Assembly (NCBI GenBank): GCA_036172665.1
Contig: CM069873.1
Span: 45,230,001-45,294,000 of the forward strand
DNA: 64,000 bases
Origin: Prosopocoilus inquinatus
Taxonomy: Eukaryota > Arthropoda > Insecta > Coleoptera > Lucanidae
Reading direction: 5' to 3'
This document shows, one piece after another, positions 12,328 through 22,835 of the stretch. Each line of letters starts with the position of its first letter. Position 1 is the first letter of the stretch. The notes under the pieces are model-generated. The model had not been told where the DNA came from, did not search any database, and was given only the letters and a program-made list of their open reading frames with translations. The position numbers and the translations under genes were made by a program.

Positions 12328-12835
12328 TATAATTATAAACATTTAATAAAACCTAATCACGTTATTGTCTTATAGCGTTTTCGACTGATTGGTCGAGTGT
12401 GCTCTCAGAATATCTCCATCTTGTTTTAACCTCACGTAATAAAAAAGGATAGAGATTCTCTCAGAGTGCTTCAGAATGGTCTGTCGAAAACGCCGTATGG
12501 AATGAACTTGCAACTGATTTTTCTTACCGCGTTGTCGATAAAAGTGGTAAAAAGTTGGCAATAATCGCAATTACCACCGCAAAATTGAACCAAACCAGAG
12601 TCAGTTTATTCGTGATAGTAAGACGTGCGCCCATGTTCTTTTCTTCTAAAAGGGTGCTTGTGGAATACTTGAATAAATCATTCATTTTTAATATCATATT
12701 TTTACACTGTTTCTCATGCGTGATAAAATACATAGCTTTAGATAGAGTCCATATCATACATCCTAAAATTTAAGCAACAAAAGAAGTTGATTTGACAATA
12801 TTTTAAATGTAATGATATAGTATATTATTATGCAG

Positions 12836-12946
12836 GTTTCACAAGAAGGCTTATTGTAGCACGAATGGGGTTGGGGTACGACGAGTGTGGCGAAGCGAGC
12901 TCGGAGTGCCGCAACAGAACGAGTGCTACAATGCCTCTTGTGAAAC
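12836..12946. repeat. 111-bp foldback element
   Basis: The arms GTTTCACAAGA...TTGTAGCAC and GTGCTACAA...TCTTGTGAAAC are near-perfect inverted repeats around a GC-richer centre (CGAGTGTGGCGAAGCGAGC). A smaller GTTTCACAA / TTGTGAAAC inverted pair lies at 13309-13339. Probably a small non-autonomous foldback; no target duplication is clear. Confidence 0.5.
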
Positions 12947-13641
12947 GTGTATAAAATGTACTATTGTTTCTACTTTGAGTAATTTATTGAGCAAAATTAT
13001 AAAAAATAATTTTTAAAACTGGATCTGTTTTAATTGTAATGCTTAGCAACACTGGTAAACTTTTGTTTTAAGCAAAAATAAAATTGACAAATTTTTCTTG
13101 CCCAGTTTTTGTAAGTATTCTGTTCACGATACTGTTAAATAACACGCTGCACAAGTCCGGTTGGTATCAATAAAAATGGCCTTCCTTCCTAAAACTCCCT
13201 AACCCCGAACAATGCACTGTCTTTAAATAAAATAAAAGTTTGTTAGGTTAAAATCTCATTTGACATTTCATGACTGAACCACTCTCAGGACAAAAATTTC
13301 ACCAAAAACAGTTTCACAATGAACCTCTTTGTGAAACAGTTTTTGTCAGAATGAGCTCGTTGTGAACGCAAAGTAGAAAAAAGTAGTTGTAGGGTATTTG
13401 GTCAGGCAATGCTTGATTGACACGTCAGTTTGAGTTGACCTTGAGATACCTCATATTAACCGAAGGAGAGATTAGAAAAAAGACTTAGAGAAAAGGCAGT
13501 TACTGAAAAGAACAAAAAAAAACAATATTCAGTAAGGTGTGTATAAGTGATATAAAATGAAAGTGGAATGCAATTAAAAAATAATGAAAAACGTGGTATT
13601 TGATCGTTTTTTTTAGGACAAACAAATTAATTTTAAATCAT

Positions 13642-13683
13642 TCAGCTGACTAGTTTCGGTTTTATTTTAAACCTTCATCAGAG
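13642..13683 (-). ncRNA. Hammerhead ribozyme motif, inverted pLTR copy
   Basis: Reverse complement of the motif at 14045-14086, with the same stem I (GGCT/AGCT), CTGATGA core, stem II (GGTTT/AAACC) and GAAAC followed by TAGTC. The conserved core is unchanged. Confidence 0.65.
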
Positions 13684-14044
13684 CCTAAAAAAAAAAGGTA
13701 ACATTATTATCTCTGATTAACAAAACGATAACTACAAACCATTGAAAGATTTGGGGTGAAATTTACCGATACAAGCCGCTGTAAAAAAGAGAAAAAACAA
13801 AGGTCAGTCTAAGTCATATTGATGAACTTTTGTTTTAAAATGTTTTAATAAGACCGTAAGTGTGTACATTTCTGTATCTACCAGTCTTAGATTGACCGTT
13901 GTTTTTTCTCTTTTTACAGCGGCTTGTATAGATAAATTTCACCCCAAATCTTTCAATGGTTTGTAGTTATCGTTTTGTTAATCAGAGGTAATAAGGTTTT
14001 TTTTAATTCTTAGTTGATAGATTCTCACAGTTACCTTTTTTTAA

Positions 14045-14086
14045 GGCTCTGATGAAGGTTTAAAATAAAACCGAAACTAGTCAGCT
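14045..14086 (+). ncRNA. Hammerhead ribozyme motif in the 5' pLTR
   Basis: Stem I GGCT (14045-14048) pairs with AGCT (14083-14086). The core is CTGATGA (14049-14055). Stem II GGTTT/AAACC closes an AT loop and is followed by GAAAC. The scissile triplet is GTC, with the predicted cut after 14082. Stem III is only the self-complementary ACTAGT, so cleavage would probably need a dimer. Hammerhead motifs in Penelope-like terminal repeats are established knowledge; activity here is inferred. Confidence 0.7.
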
Positions 14087-14217
14087 GAATGATTGATGAT
14101 GATAAATTTAATTTGTTTGTCTTAAAAAAAAAACCGATCAAATACCACGTTTTTCAAAATTTAACAACAGGACGCCAATTTCATTTTGTATTGAATTTTT
14201 ACGGGTGTTTTTGAACA

Positions 14218-14481
14218 ATGGGTTTCTATCAAAACATCAAAATTCTTTATGGTTTGGAATATTCAAACAAGTTTAAACAATGGATGTCACTGATGATTAA
14301 GTTGGCCAAATGGGAGAACAGAAGAAACTTCTTACTACAATGTAGGTACAAAAATGTCTACCCTAAACACATATCGCAATCAGTAAAAGGGATCTACAGT
14401 CTCCAAATCAGTCCACATCCGTTTACACACAAAGTCAACACTCATACACGCATTACATTAACCGTGGCATCACCAACTTAA
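14218..14481 (+). pseudogene. Penelope-like protein, N-terminal fragment
   Basis: Open frame starting 19 bp after the direct pLTR. The segment KLAKWENRRNFLLQC with CRYKNVYPKHI resembles the conserved N-terminus of Penelope polyproteins. Resemblance appears to end around VNTH (about 14445); the remaining codons probably run into inserted DNA. The reverse transcriptase resumes 5 kb downstream on the same strand, so this is the severed start of that protein. It cannot work alone. Confidence 0.6.
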
Positions 14482-16263
14482 ACATCAATTGTGGCCACAT
14501 GGATGGTTTGTCTCTCTCGGTACAGGCTTAGACCTGGGATCAGCATAGCTCTTACTCTTTTTTTGATACCCTCGCTCTTTACTAAGTTATGACTGTGGCC
14601 TCACATGTCACAATAATATGTCCAGAAAGTCTGTGTATAAATGTTGTCACGAATATGGCGGAATCGAAATTTGTGTTAGTATGATGTCACAGTAGTAGCG
14701 ATAAGTTTTCTGTGTAATATACTTATATAAATTATTATATGTACTCTATTTTTTATTGATAGACGGATTTTACAGATTGGTATAAAATATTACCTACATA
14801 CTAACTGACGACAAAAAATTTCAAAGTTGATCCCAATCGTTACTAACTAGTTGCTATTTTAATAAAATAGAAAAAAGGAATAACTTACTAATAGGAGAGC
14901 CACATTCTTTTACAACTTCGAATTTACCGCCTATCAATAAAAAATTGAATATTTTAAAGTTTTTTAAAAAAAATTTTTCAGAATTCTTGAATGACAAATA
15001 TTCTGAGAAGATTTTTATGACAGCTATCTTTTCAATGTTAAAAAAACGGACTTCGAGGCTGAAGGAAACTGTGCAGATAAAATTTCTTTAGAAAAAGAGT
15101 AATAGTAGATGAATTACAGAGAATATTTACAGCTTCTGAGGAAGCTCATAGTGCATAGTGAAATTTAAAATTTAATTTAAAGTTGTCCAAAATAAATAAA
15201 TAAATAACTTTTATTTTATCGGAGAAGAAACTACGTACATTTTTATCAATAATATTCTATAAACTTTTATTATATTTTGTCTTAAACAGGAATTACAGAA
15301 AAAAATTCCGCCATAATTTAATAATAATAATGGATAAAGTTTGAAATACAGTGATTGCCAAAAAATCGACATCAAATGGGAGAAAATTTTATTTCTGATT
15401 TTTCCAAAAAAACTTTTTATGGCAATAATTTATGCCTATCTAAAAACCTATTTAACCCCTATCAGATATACCAAGTGATTTTTACTTAGAAAGTAGCGTT
15501 TTTCGAAACGATGAAAATCGCAATACCTATAGTTATTTTTCGAAAATTAAATTTCAATGAGATTTATTTAACGTGTGTTAGTTTCAGCTTATTGAACAAT
15601 TTCAATACCAGAAAACAATTTGGTTCTCTTTGAATTCCGCAAATGAGTTTTACAATTTTTAGAATATTTTCAAAATTTCACATACCGAAACTTTTCAGAA
15701 TTCAGTTATTTTGAGGTGAAATCTCGAAAGATTTATAATTGCAAGAAATAATACAAATGATTAATTGAGGCGTATAGTGCAAGAGTGGCCCAACGAAAAA
15801 AAAATCTAATACATTAAGTACAGAATCTGATTTAGAACAATCTGATTTAGGTAGCTATAAAAGAACATTCACAAAATTTTTGTGAAAATATTTAATTAGT
15901 AGGGGTAGATTAGTTATGCAAAAATATTACATTTCGGATAACCCACTACTATGTAAGAATAAAAGATCTGAAGGAATAATTGATCTTTATTATTTTTTTC
16001 AGTTATAATTCTTTGAAGTTTTCACACCAAAAAAGTTAAATTCTGAAATTAAGTTTTAGTACACTGTGTTTCACTTCTCATCTACACGCCCCTGTACTTT
16101 TTAAATTTATTAACGGATCGATTTTAAATTTTCGCAAATTGTACTTTTAAAACCGACATTTTCAGATTTTAAAACCTTTTACATTACATATCATGGCTTA
16201 ATGCGATCAAAAACAAATTACAAAAAATTAAATAAACCTTGTTTAATCACGAAAAGTTATTAA

Positions 16264-16391
16264 GGGCCATTTGCACCACTTTCAGTTAAAATTTAAGGTC
16301 CACTTAACTCCATAGAAAGGTTTGTTACAATAATTATTTCTGTGGAGTTAAGTGGAGCTTAAATTTTAACTGAAAGTAGTGCAAATGGCCC
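16264..16391. mobile_element. PIF/Harbinger-type MITE, copy 1
   Basis: A 128-bp element with terminal inverted repeats beginning GGGCCATTTGCACCACTTTC, extending inwards to roughly 55 bp per arm. It is flanked by TAA on both sides (16261-16263, 16392-16394). A 3-bp TWA duplication and GGGCC ends are hallmarks of PIF/Harbinger. The right arm of the foldback shows the uninterrupted target TTAAGAAAAG. Confidence 0.8.
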
Positions 16392-17049
16392 TAAGAAAAG
16401 TTGTTTAGAATTAGGAAATTCCCAAATTTGGGCGAAAAATTTTTATTTTTAATTATTTGATTAACAGCAAAATGTAGCTACCTAAAACGCAGAACCAAAA
16501 AAATCCATCATTTAAATATTCTACCAAGCCTTTATCATGTGTTATCCATTCTTCAATACGTTTCCTGTAATTTTGCTCTCCAATAATTCGAAACAACTTT
16601 TCTTAATAACTTTTCGTGATTAAACAAGGCCTAATATGTTTTCTTGGTTTTTTGCAATTTGTTTTTGATCGCAGTAGATCATAGTTTGTAATGCGAAAGG
16701 TTTAAAAATCAGAAAATGTCGGTTTTAAGAGGACGTATAATTGACGAAAATTTACAATCGGTCCGTTAATAAATTAAAAAATTACAGGGATGTGTAGATG
16801 AAAAGTGAAACACACTGTATGTGAAATTTTGAGAACATTCTAAAAATTGAAAAATTCAATTCTAGGGGAATTTAAAGGAAACCAAACTGCTTTCTGGCCT
16901 TGAGACCATTCAATAAGCTGAAACTGACACAGGTTAAACAAAATCTCATTGAAATCTTGTTTCATTTCCAAGAAATGACAATTTTAGAATTTTGACCATT
17001 TCGAAAAACTCTATTTTCTAAGTAAAAATTACTTGGTAGGCTAAATATA

Positions 17050-17278
17050 CACTACTCAAAAAATAAAAGTAGTCATTTTTGTGTTTTGACTTTTGTTTGG
17101 CATGGCTAAACATTTTTAAATATTAACTTGATTAAAGGAAAGTTAATTTTTATATAAGTAAATGGTATATTAAACAATCGATAGTTTTATAGATATGTCA
17201 AATTTTATTTACAAATTTTAAGCCTTAGTGAAAATACGCCAACAAAAACTAATGACTACTTTTCTTTTTTGAGCAGTG
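17050..17278. mobile_element. Tc1/mariner-type MITE
   Basis: A 229-bp AT-rich element with terminal inverted repeats CACTACTCAAAAAATAAAAG at the left and a matching end CTTTTCTTTTTTGAGCAGTG at the right, flanked by TA on both sides. It is inserted in the right arm of the 2-kb foldback; the left arm lacks it. No transposase. Confidence 0.7.
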
Positions 17279-17455
17279 TATTTTCAGATCAGCACAAATT
17301 ATTGTCGCTAAAATTTTTTCCGAGAAATCAAAAATAAAGATTTTTCCCATTTGATGCCGGCTTTTTGACGGTTGCGGTTGTATTCATGTTGGCATGATCA
17401 ATTTAACAACTTGTTTCAATTTATATTAGACATTGACGTTCGAGCTGTGGGCTTA

Positions 17456-17583
17456 GGGCCATTTGCACCACTTTCAGTTAAAATTTAAGCTCCACTTAAT
17501 TCCATACAAACGTTTGTTGCAACAATTGTTTCTATGGAGTTAAGTGGAGCTTAAATTTTAACTGAAAGTGGTGCAAATGGCCC
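17456..17583. mobile_element. PIF/Harbinger-type MITE, copy 2
   Basis: Same 128-bp family as 16264-16391, with the same GGGCCATTTGCACC ends and arms. It is flanked by TTA on both sides (17453-17455, 17584-17586), a second independent 3-bp TWA duplication. It lies just outside the foldback. Confidence 0.8.
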
Positions 17584-17927
17584 TTAATTGGTTAAGCTGC
17601 TAGCATATATACAATGATTTTTTTTCTTAACTATGGCCATAGGATTTACATGGTAAAAGGTTTGTCTCATGTTAACTTATGTTCTGCTCAAAATTTTAAG
17701 CAAATTTAAGTTTTTAATAATCAATTACATAATTCATTACAAATTACCACATTCCCAGAATAACAGAAGCATCATTAACTTAATTATTTTAATATTAAAA
17801 GTCGAAATTTTTAATGAACAAATATTGATCAAATAGGTTAACGTCAGAAATAAATTATTCACTGGTATCTAAAACGTCTAGTGACGAATTAATTTTTTTC
17901 ATTCAAAATAAATTTATTAATTTTTTT

Positions 17928-17969
17928 CACTCCTGACGAAACTATCAAGCGATAGTGAAACGTAGAGTG
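17928..17969 (+). ncRNA. Divergent hammerhead ribozyme motif
   Basis: Stem I CACTC (17928-17932) pairs perfectly with GAGTG (17965-17969). The core is CTGACGA (17933-17939). Stem II is ACTATC/GATAGT around loop AAGC, followed by GAAAC and then GTA, an allowed NUH triplet with predicted cleavage after 17964. Stem III is reduced to the self-complementary ACGT. Only the invariant core matches the pLTR hammerheads, so this marks a different element family. Activity is untested. Confidence 0.7.
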
Positions 17970-19454
17970 TTAAGTAGTATGTTAATAGTGCCCGGTTAAA
18001 CTTTAAGATCTATATTCTTACAAATTTAATCGGTCTAGAGTCAATTCTTTTTTAATACTTACTAGGAATTTAAAAATGTCAAACTTATCAATCTCTGAAG
18101 TTTATCGACCGTTGTAACGTTTTAAACTAACAAAAACAATGCGTGATTAAGAAACAAATTGTCATGTGTTAAGCACATTTTATTTATTTTTTTTTCTGGA
18201 GAAGTATTTAAGATATTAAAAATTTGTTCAAGTAAGTTATTTATTTTTAAAAATCCTATTCAAAGATACCCAACTCGACATACATTTCTATTTAAAATTT
18301 CAAAGATCGCCTCTGATACACCTACTTCCGGTTGACCTGAAACATTATTATATCTGCACTAAATGCGTCATATAGGCTTTTGTTATTAATTTTTTTTCCT
18401 TCCTATGACTTTTAGTTTTCAAGAAAAAGGGGTGGGACGGGTGGTCTGAAATAGTGATACGTTAAAAAAAATCTACTGCATGCTACCCCCCGTTTACAGA
18501 CCACCTTGCAAGTGTCAAAATCATTTTAAGTTATAGTATTCAACAGGAAGAAAGTCTCCGTGAAAGAACAAAAAATCTATTTCATACTATAAATGGCGCG
18601 CTTAGTAACTCACTCTGTATAACTAATACTTGTAGGTAAGTTGTACGAGTATTTTAAATAACTAAAATTAGTTTTATATTAATGTCTAACTATAATTCCC
18701 CTTTATACATCGATTAATATTAATGACATTTCAATAGTAATTACAGATCTTTGAAGTCGAAAATTAATTAATTAAATATACCTTCAAGACATGTTTTAAA
18801 TACTCGCCACTTATGATTTAAAATGATAGCTCTTCTAAAGTTACAGTACATCTGAAAAATAAAATGAAAACAAGCCAAAATTTAGTGGAAAGAAAAGATA
18901 TAATAACTTCTTTAAATTATGCAACTTGTGGTTTACAATGTAGGAATTTAATATTTATGATTTTAGTTTGTGAGTTATATCTGCAAGGGCAACAATAGAT
19001 TCTTTTTGATTGAGGTAATAAGAGTTACTGTTCAATACATATTTTTAATAGATACTATTTGAAAAGAATCTAAAAATTAAAATATTTTTACCTATAATTT
19101 TATTTATTATTTTTTTGTAACTTTTAAATAATATTAACAACAAATTGTCTAAATTTGCTTCTCCTGAATATTTAAAGAAATTATTAATATAATTGTGGAA
19201 GACCAAATAGATAAATTACTTAATTTTGATATTAAGAATAAAGATACTAACTTGCATTCGCTGAATGAAATTGTGACATCACTTCTAAAACCAAACACAA
19301 AAATACAGCTCCGAAATATAAAATGCCAGTAGTTACAAAAATGGCCGGTGGCGTCGCTAGCTAACCGTTGTTGTCAAGGGGTCACAGTATTTGGTGTGTA
19401 TACTACAGGGATGAAACCGGAAAATAACATCATACACACGTTTTTATTTCAATA

Positions 19455-20818
19455 ATCCAACTTAACTTAAGAAATATCAGAACTTATTTGAGACAGACGA
19501 TCCCTCTACATATTTGTCAATCTTTTGAACGCTTCACATTTGATAACTATCAAAAACACTTTAATATTACTAAGAAACAACACATCAACAAAATTAATAC
19601 TTTAATTTCTAACAGTAAAGATGTAACATCGATAAATCCTTCAGATAAGTGGCTTGTGAATTTAACTAATGTAAATATTCCTGATAATGTCAAACACATA
19701 TTATCGCTGGGTCCTAAATTTAATTTAAACCCTCCCTAAAATCCATAAACAGAACCATCCACTTCGTCCCTATCCTGTATTGGTGCTCCCACCTTTCAAT
19801 TGTCAAAATTTATTACCAAAATTTTTTCCAACCTAAATCAAAACTTCAATTTCAACATCAAAAATTCTTTTACATTTGTACAAAAAATTAAGAACGTAAC
19901 AATTCCGGATAACTATATTTTAATTTCGTTAGATGTAACTTCGTTATTCACCAACATTTCAAAACAATTGGTACTCAAAATTTTGAATGATGATTGGGAC
20001 CAAATACAATTCCATACAAACATACCTAAGGTAGCCTTTATCAACATGGTCGAGTTCTTGTTTGACAGCAGCTATTTTATTTTTGACAATAAATTTTACA
20101 GACAAATTTTTGGTACCGCCATGGCAATCCAGCTTCCCCCATTTTAGCAAACATAGTTATGAACAAATTGCTCAATTCTGTTGTACACAATTTACCGTTT
20201 CCTATCCCCTTTCTATATTGTTATGTCGATGATATCGTTACTAGCATTCCTAGTGATTCTGTGGATTTGATTTTGTCAAGGTTTAATGAGTTTTGTGATG
20301 AATTAAAATTTACTATTGAAACAGAAAACAATAAAAAACTCCCCTTCTTGGATGTGTTGCTTGAGAGATGTGACAATGGTAAGATTATCACTGATTGGTT
20401 CATAAAGCCTACCCATGCTGGCAGAATAATTAATTACCATTCTGTACACCCTTTAAACCAAAAACTAGCAGTTTTAAAGTCCTTAAAACACAGGGTCATG
20501 GAGCTTTCTGATCCAAATTTGTGGAATAAGAATTTTAGTATCATTAAAAAACTAGCTATACAAAATGGCTATCCAAAAAAACTCATTGCTCATCTGTTGA
20601 GTGACAGACCCAATATTTCACAATTACAAACAATAGAGTCTCAAAATCAAGCCAAATATTTCAAAGTTCCTTTTTTGCCTAACTTATCTTATAACATTGC
20701 CAGAATCTTAAACAATAATCAAACTAAAATAGCTTTTTATTCCTTAAAATCAACAGCTAATGTACAAAACTTAAATCAAAAGCCCCAGATCAATGCAACG
20801 TTGTTTATAAAATAAATT
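19455..20818 (+). pseudogene. Penelope-like reverse transcriptase, frameshifted
   Basis: Reverse transcriptase part of the Penelope-like protein. The frame from about 19455 to 19739 holds KWLVNLTNVNIPD and SLGPKFNL, the usual lead-in. KIHK and CIGAPTFQLSKF follow in other frames. 19800-20120 holds LISLDVTSLFTNI, the motif A region. 20159-20815 has the catalytic YVDD in LYCYVDDIVTSIP, then FTIETENNKKLPFLDVLL and the thumb. Frame changes are needed near 19735, 19775, 20123 and 20795; the one at 20123 falls in the AMGNPxSP-type motif. Unlike LINE enzymes, this family pairs the RT with a C-terminal GIY-YIG nuclease, found directly downstream. Inactive as it stands. Confidence 0.8.
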
Positions 20819-20895
20819 GTATGGGGTGTGATTCCTCTTATATTGGCCAAACTAAACAAAAACTATGCCATAGAACGAGAAATCATAAATATGAT
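20800..20895 (+). pseudogene. Penelope-like GIY-YIG endonuclease, first part
   Basis: Start of the GIY-YIG nuclease of the Penelope-like protein. VVYKI, CMGCD and SSYIGQTKQKL give the GIY and YIG strands and the cysteine pair of the family. The frame stops being Penelope-like exactly at the ATGAT target site of the BEL element and resumes at 26577. Confidence 0.75.
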
Positions 20896-21078
20896 TGAAG
20901 AAATGTAAATATTTGTCTTTTCAAATATGGCTCTAAGGTTGGTGAATTGAACTCACTTGTTATAAATCGTTATATCAAATCTAGAATGTTTGAACTGATG
21001 TAAAAAAAAGTTGAACTTAAAAAAAATAAACAAACATCAACAGAAAAAAGGTGGAGAATTTTTTTTCTTCTCTCAACA
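20896..21078 (+). repeat. BEL/Pao 5' LTR
   Basis: Begins TGAAGAAATG and ends CTCTCAACA, 183 bp. Matches the 3' LTR except for an 11-bp segment and about one A in a homopolymer. The lysine-type primer-binding site starts 7 bp downstream. Confidence 0.9.
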
Positions 21079-21155
21079 TATTTATTGGCGCCCGAGCAGG
21101 GACATATTGTGTATCAAGTCTCTTCTTTTCCTGTGTCCATCGAATAATAGAAAGC

Positions 21156-22835
21156 ATGCCGTCTGGACGCTTATCGAAAATCAGAATACAAAAGCTATGT
21201 GATAGGGCTCAAGCCTCCATCGATTCAACCAATCGATCCCAAATCAACCTACTACTGAAGGAACTCGACAGTGAATTCCAAATATATCGAAGTATTATCG
21301 AAGAGGAATTGGAAACTGTCGCAGATGAACAACTAGAAAAGGAATTTATTGATATGAATGAAATTATCTCCAACAGTAAGTCATTGTTGCTTTCACTATC
21401 CGAAAATTCGAATCAAACATCAAGTCCGACAAGTCAAAACTCCGAAAATTCATCGATTGAACAATTTTTTGCGCACCAGCGTGATGTCTTAGCTGCCTCT
21501 GTGAATAATCAGGATCCACCAAGAGTACAACTTGCGTCAAGTTTACCTAAATTGGAAATTCAAGAATTTTGCGGTGATATGAAACAATGGATGACGTTTC
21601 GCGACCTGTTCCTGTCCACTGTCGATGCTAATCCTGATTTCACCCCAGTTCAGAAATTCCAGTATTTGCGCAGTCTGCTGGTCGGCGATGCGGCATCACT
21701 CATCAACACGATCCCAATTTCAGCTGATAATTATCCAATTGCCTGGAAGAATCTGATGGACGAATACAACAAGGAGTATCTGGTCGTCGAATCGATAATC
21801 GAAAGATTTTTACATTGTGAGCAGGTGGGTTCAAATCAATCTAACCTTAGAGTCATCTACAACATTTTTAGGGAAACTATTGAGATGCTCGACATTCAAG
21901 GGCCTTATGCCAATTCACGAGATCCTTGGTTAATCCATTTAATGACAAAGAAATTAGATTCTCAATCAGATCTGGCTTGGGCTAAACACGCTAAATCAAA
22001 CACTGAGCCCTCGCTTGATATGTTTCTCAAATTTCTTAAAGAACGATGTACGATTTTAGATCGACGTCGTAAGCAAATCAATTATTCACATAAAACTCAA
22101 GCTTCAAGTCATAATTTAATGTCAAATAAAAATGTCAAAACGAAATTGCGTGTCAATTACGTAGCAACTAAAAAGTGTTTGCATTGTCAAGAAAATCATT
22201 CTATCCATAAATGTTCAACATTCATTTCACTTCCTGTCAATGCACGAGAAAAAATTATTAAAACCCAATCTAGATGTTATAACTGTTTCGGTAAAGGACA
22301 TTCTTTAAAAGAATGTAAATCTACACACAATTGTACTCTGTGTAACCAACGACATCATACGTTGCTTCATCGTGGTGAGGAATCAGATTGTACTCCTAAT
22401 CTCAAAAGTCACTCTTTTTCAGCTTCTTCAGCTTCTTCTGACTCTTCACATTCTTCGAGATTATCTAATCCTGTAGTTAAAGTGAATTCTAACTATTCGT
22501 CTCATACTTCAATGATCTTACCTACCGCTATTGTTCATGTAAGTAATGCTAACGGTGTCCAAATAAAAGCACGCGTTTTATTAGATTCAGGATCACAAGC
22601 ATCTCTCATCTCAGAGTCATTTTTGAAAAAAATAGGTTTAAAGCGAGATCAAGTTCGTGTGCCTATTTCTTGTTTAGCTGATGACAAATACCTTTACTCT
22701 AAAGGAAAGGTCAATCTTACTCTTCATTCTTGTTTAGATAGAAATAAATGTGTGCCTGTTACAGCACATGTCTCCCGAAGCTCATTGGTGAATTACCTCA
22801 AACCGAAACTAATTTTTCCTCTGTTGATCTATTAA
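21156..22835 (+). CDS. BEL/Pao Gag and aspartic protease
   Basis: N-terminal part of the Gag-Pol polyprotein (structural Gag for virus-like particles, then maturation protease). The start at 21156 (MPSGRLSKIR) is the first ATG after the primer-binding site in this frame; the frame is open further upstream through the LTR. LPKLEIQEFCGDMKQWMTF begins the DUF1759-like Gag domain. Cysteine-rich motifs follow: CLHCQENHSIHKC, the classical knuckle CYNCFGKGHSLKEC (CX2CX4HX4C), and CTLCNQRHH. The protease active site LLDSGSQASLIS lies in the DUF1758-like domain. True coding appears to leave this frame near 22771-22776, so the last 20 or so residues are out-of-frame readthrough. Confidence 0.8.
   Translation: MPSGRLSKIRIQKLCDRAQASIDSTNRSQINLLLKELDSEFQIYRSIIEEELETVADEQLEKEFIDMNEIISNSKSLLLSLSENSNQTSSPTSQNSENSSIEQFFAHQRDVLAASVNNQDPPRVQLASSLPKLEIQEFCGDMKQWMTFRDLFLSTVDANPDFTPVQKFQYLRSLLVGDAASLINTIPISADNYPIAWKNLMDEYNKEYLVVESIIERFLHCEQVGSNQSNLRVIYNIFRETIEMLDIQGPYANSRDPWLIHLMTKKLDSQSDLAWAKHAKSNTEPSLDMFLKFLKERCTILDRRRKQINYSHKTQASSHNLMSNKNVKTKLRVNYVATKKCLHCQENHSIHKCSTFISLPVNAREKIIKTQSRCYNCFGKGHSLKECKSTHNCTLCNQRHHTLLHRGEESDCTPNLKSHSFSASSASSDSSHSSRLSNPVVKVNSNYSSHTSMILPTAIVHVSNANGVQIKARVLLDSGSQASLISESFLKKIGLKRDQVRVPISCLADDKYLYSKGKVNLTLHSCLDRNKCVPVTAHVSRSSLVNYLKPKLIFPLLIY

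Larger units (their letters stand above)
15335..17390. repeat. 2-kb foldback (long imperfect inverted repeat)
   Basis: The left arm (about 15335-16418) reappears in reverse complement as the right arm (about 16580-17390). Shared blocks include CATCAAATGGGA near the outer ends, GTTTCAGCTTATTGAA..., and AATCACGAAAAGTTATTAA near the centre. The arms have diverged, so the structure is old. MITEs inserted later in the left arm (16264-16391) and the right arm (17050-17278); in each case the opposite arm keeps the empty site. If transcribed it would form a long hairpin. Confidence 0.75.
14482..19454. other. About 5-kb non-coding block inserted in the Penelope-like frame
   Basis: This separates the N-terminal and reverse transcriptase parts of one Penelope-like protein. 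It contains no credible coding region. Recognised parts are a 2-kb foldback (15335-17390) carrying two MITEs, a further MITE (17456-17583), and a divergent hammerhead (17928-17969) that is probably the tail of another retroelement. The remaining stretches, 14490-15330, 17590-17920 and 17970-19450, are AT-rich and hold nothing else I can name. The precise edges and class of the block are unknown. Confidence 0.5.
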
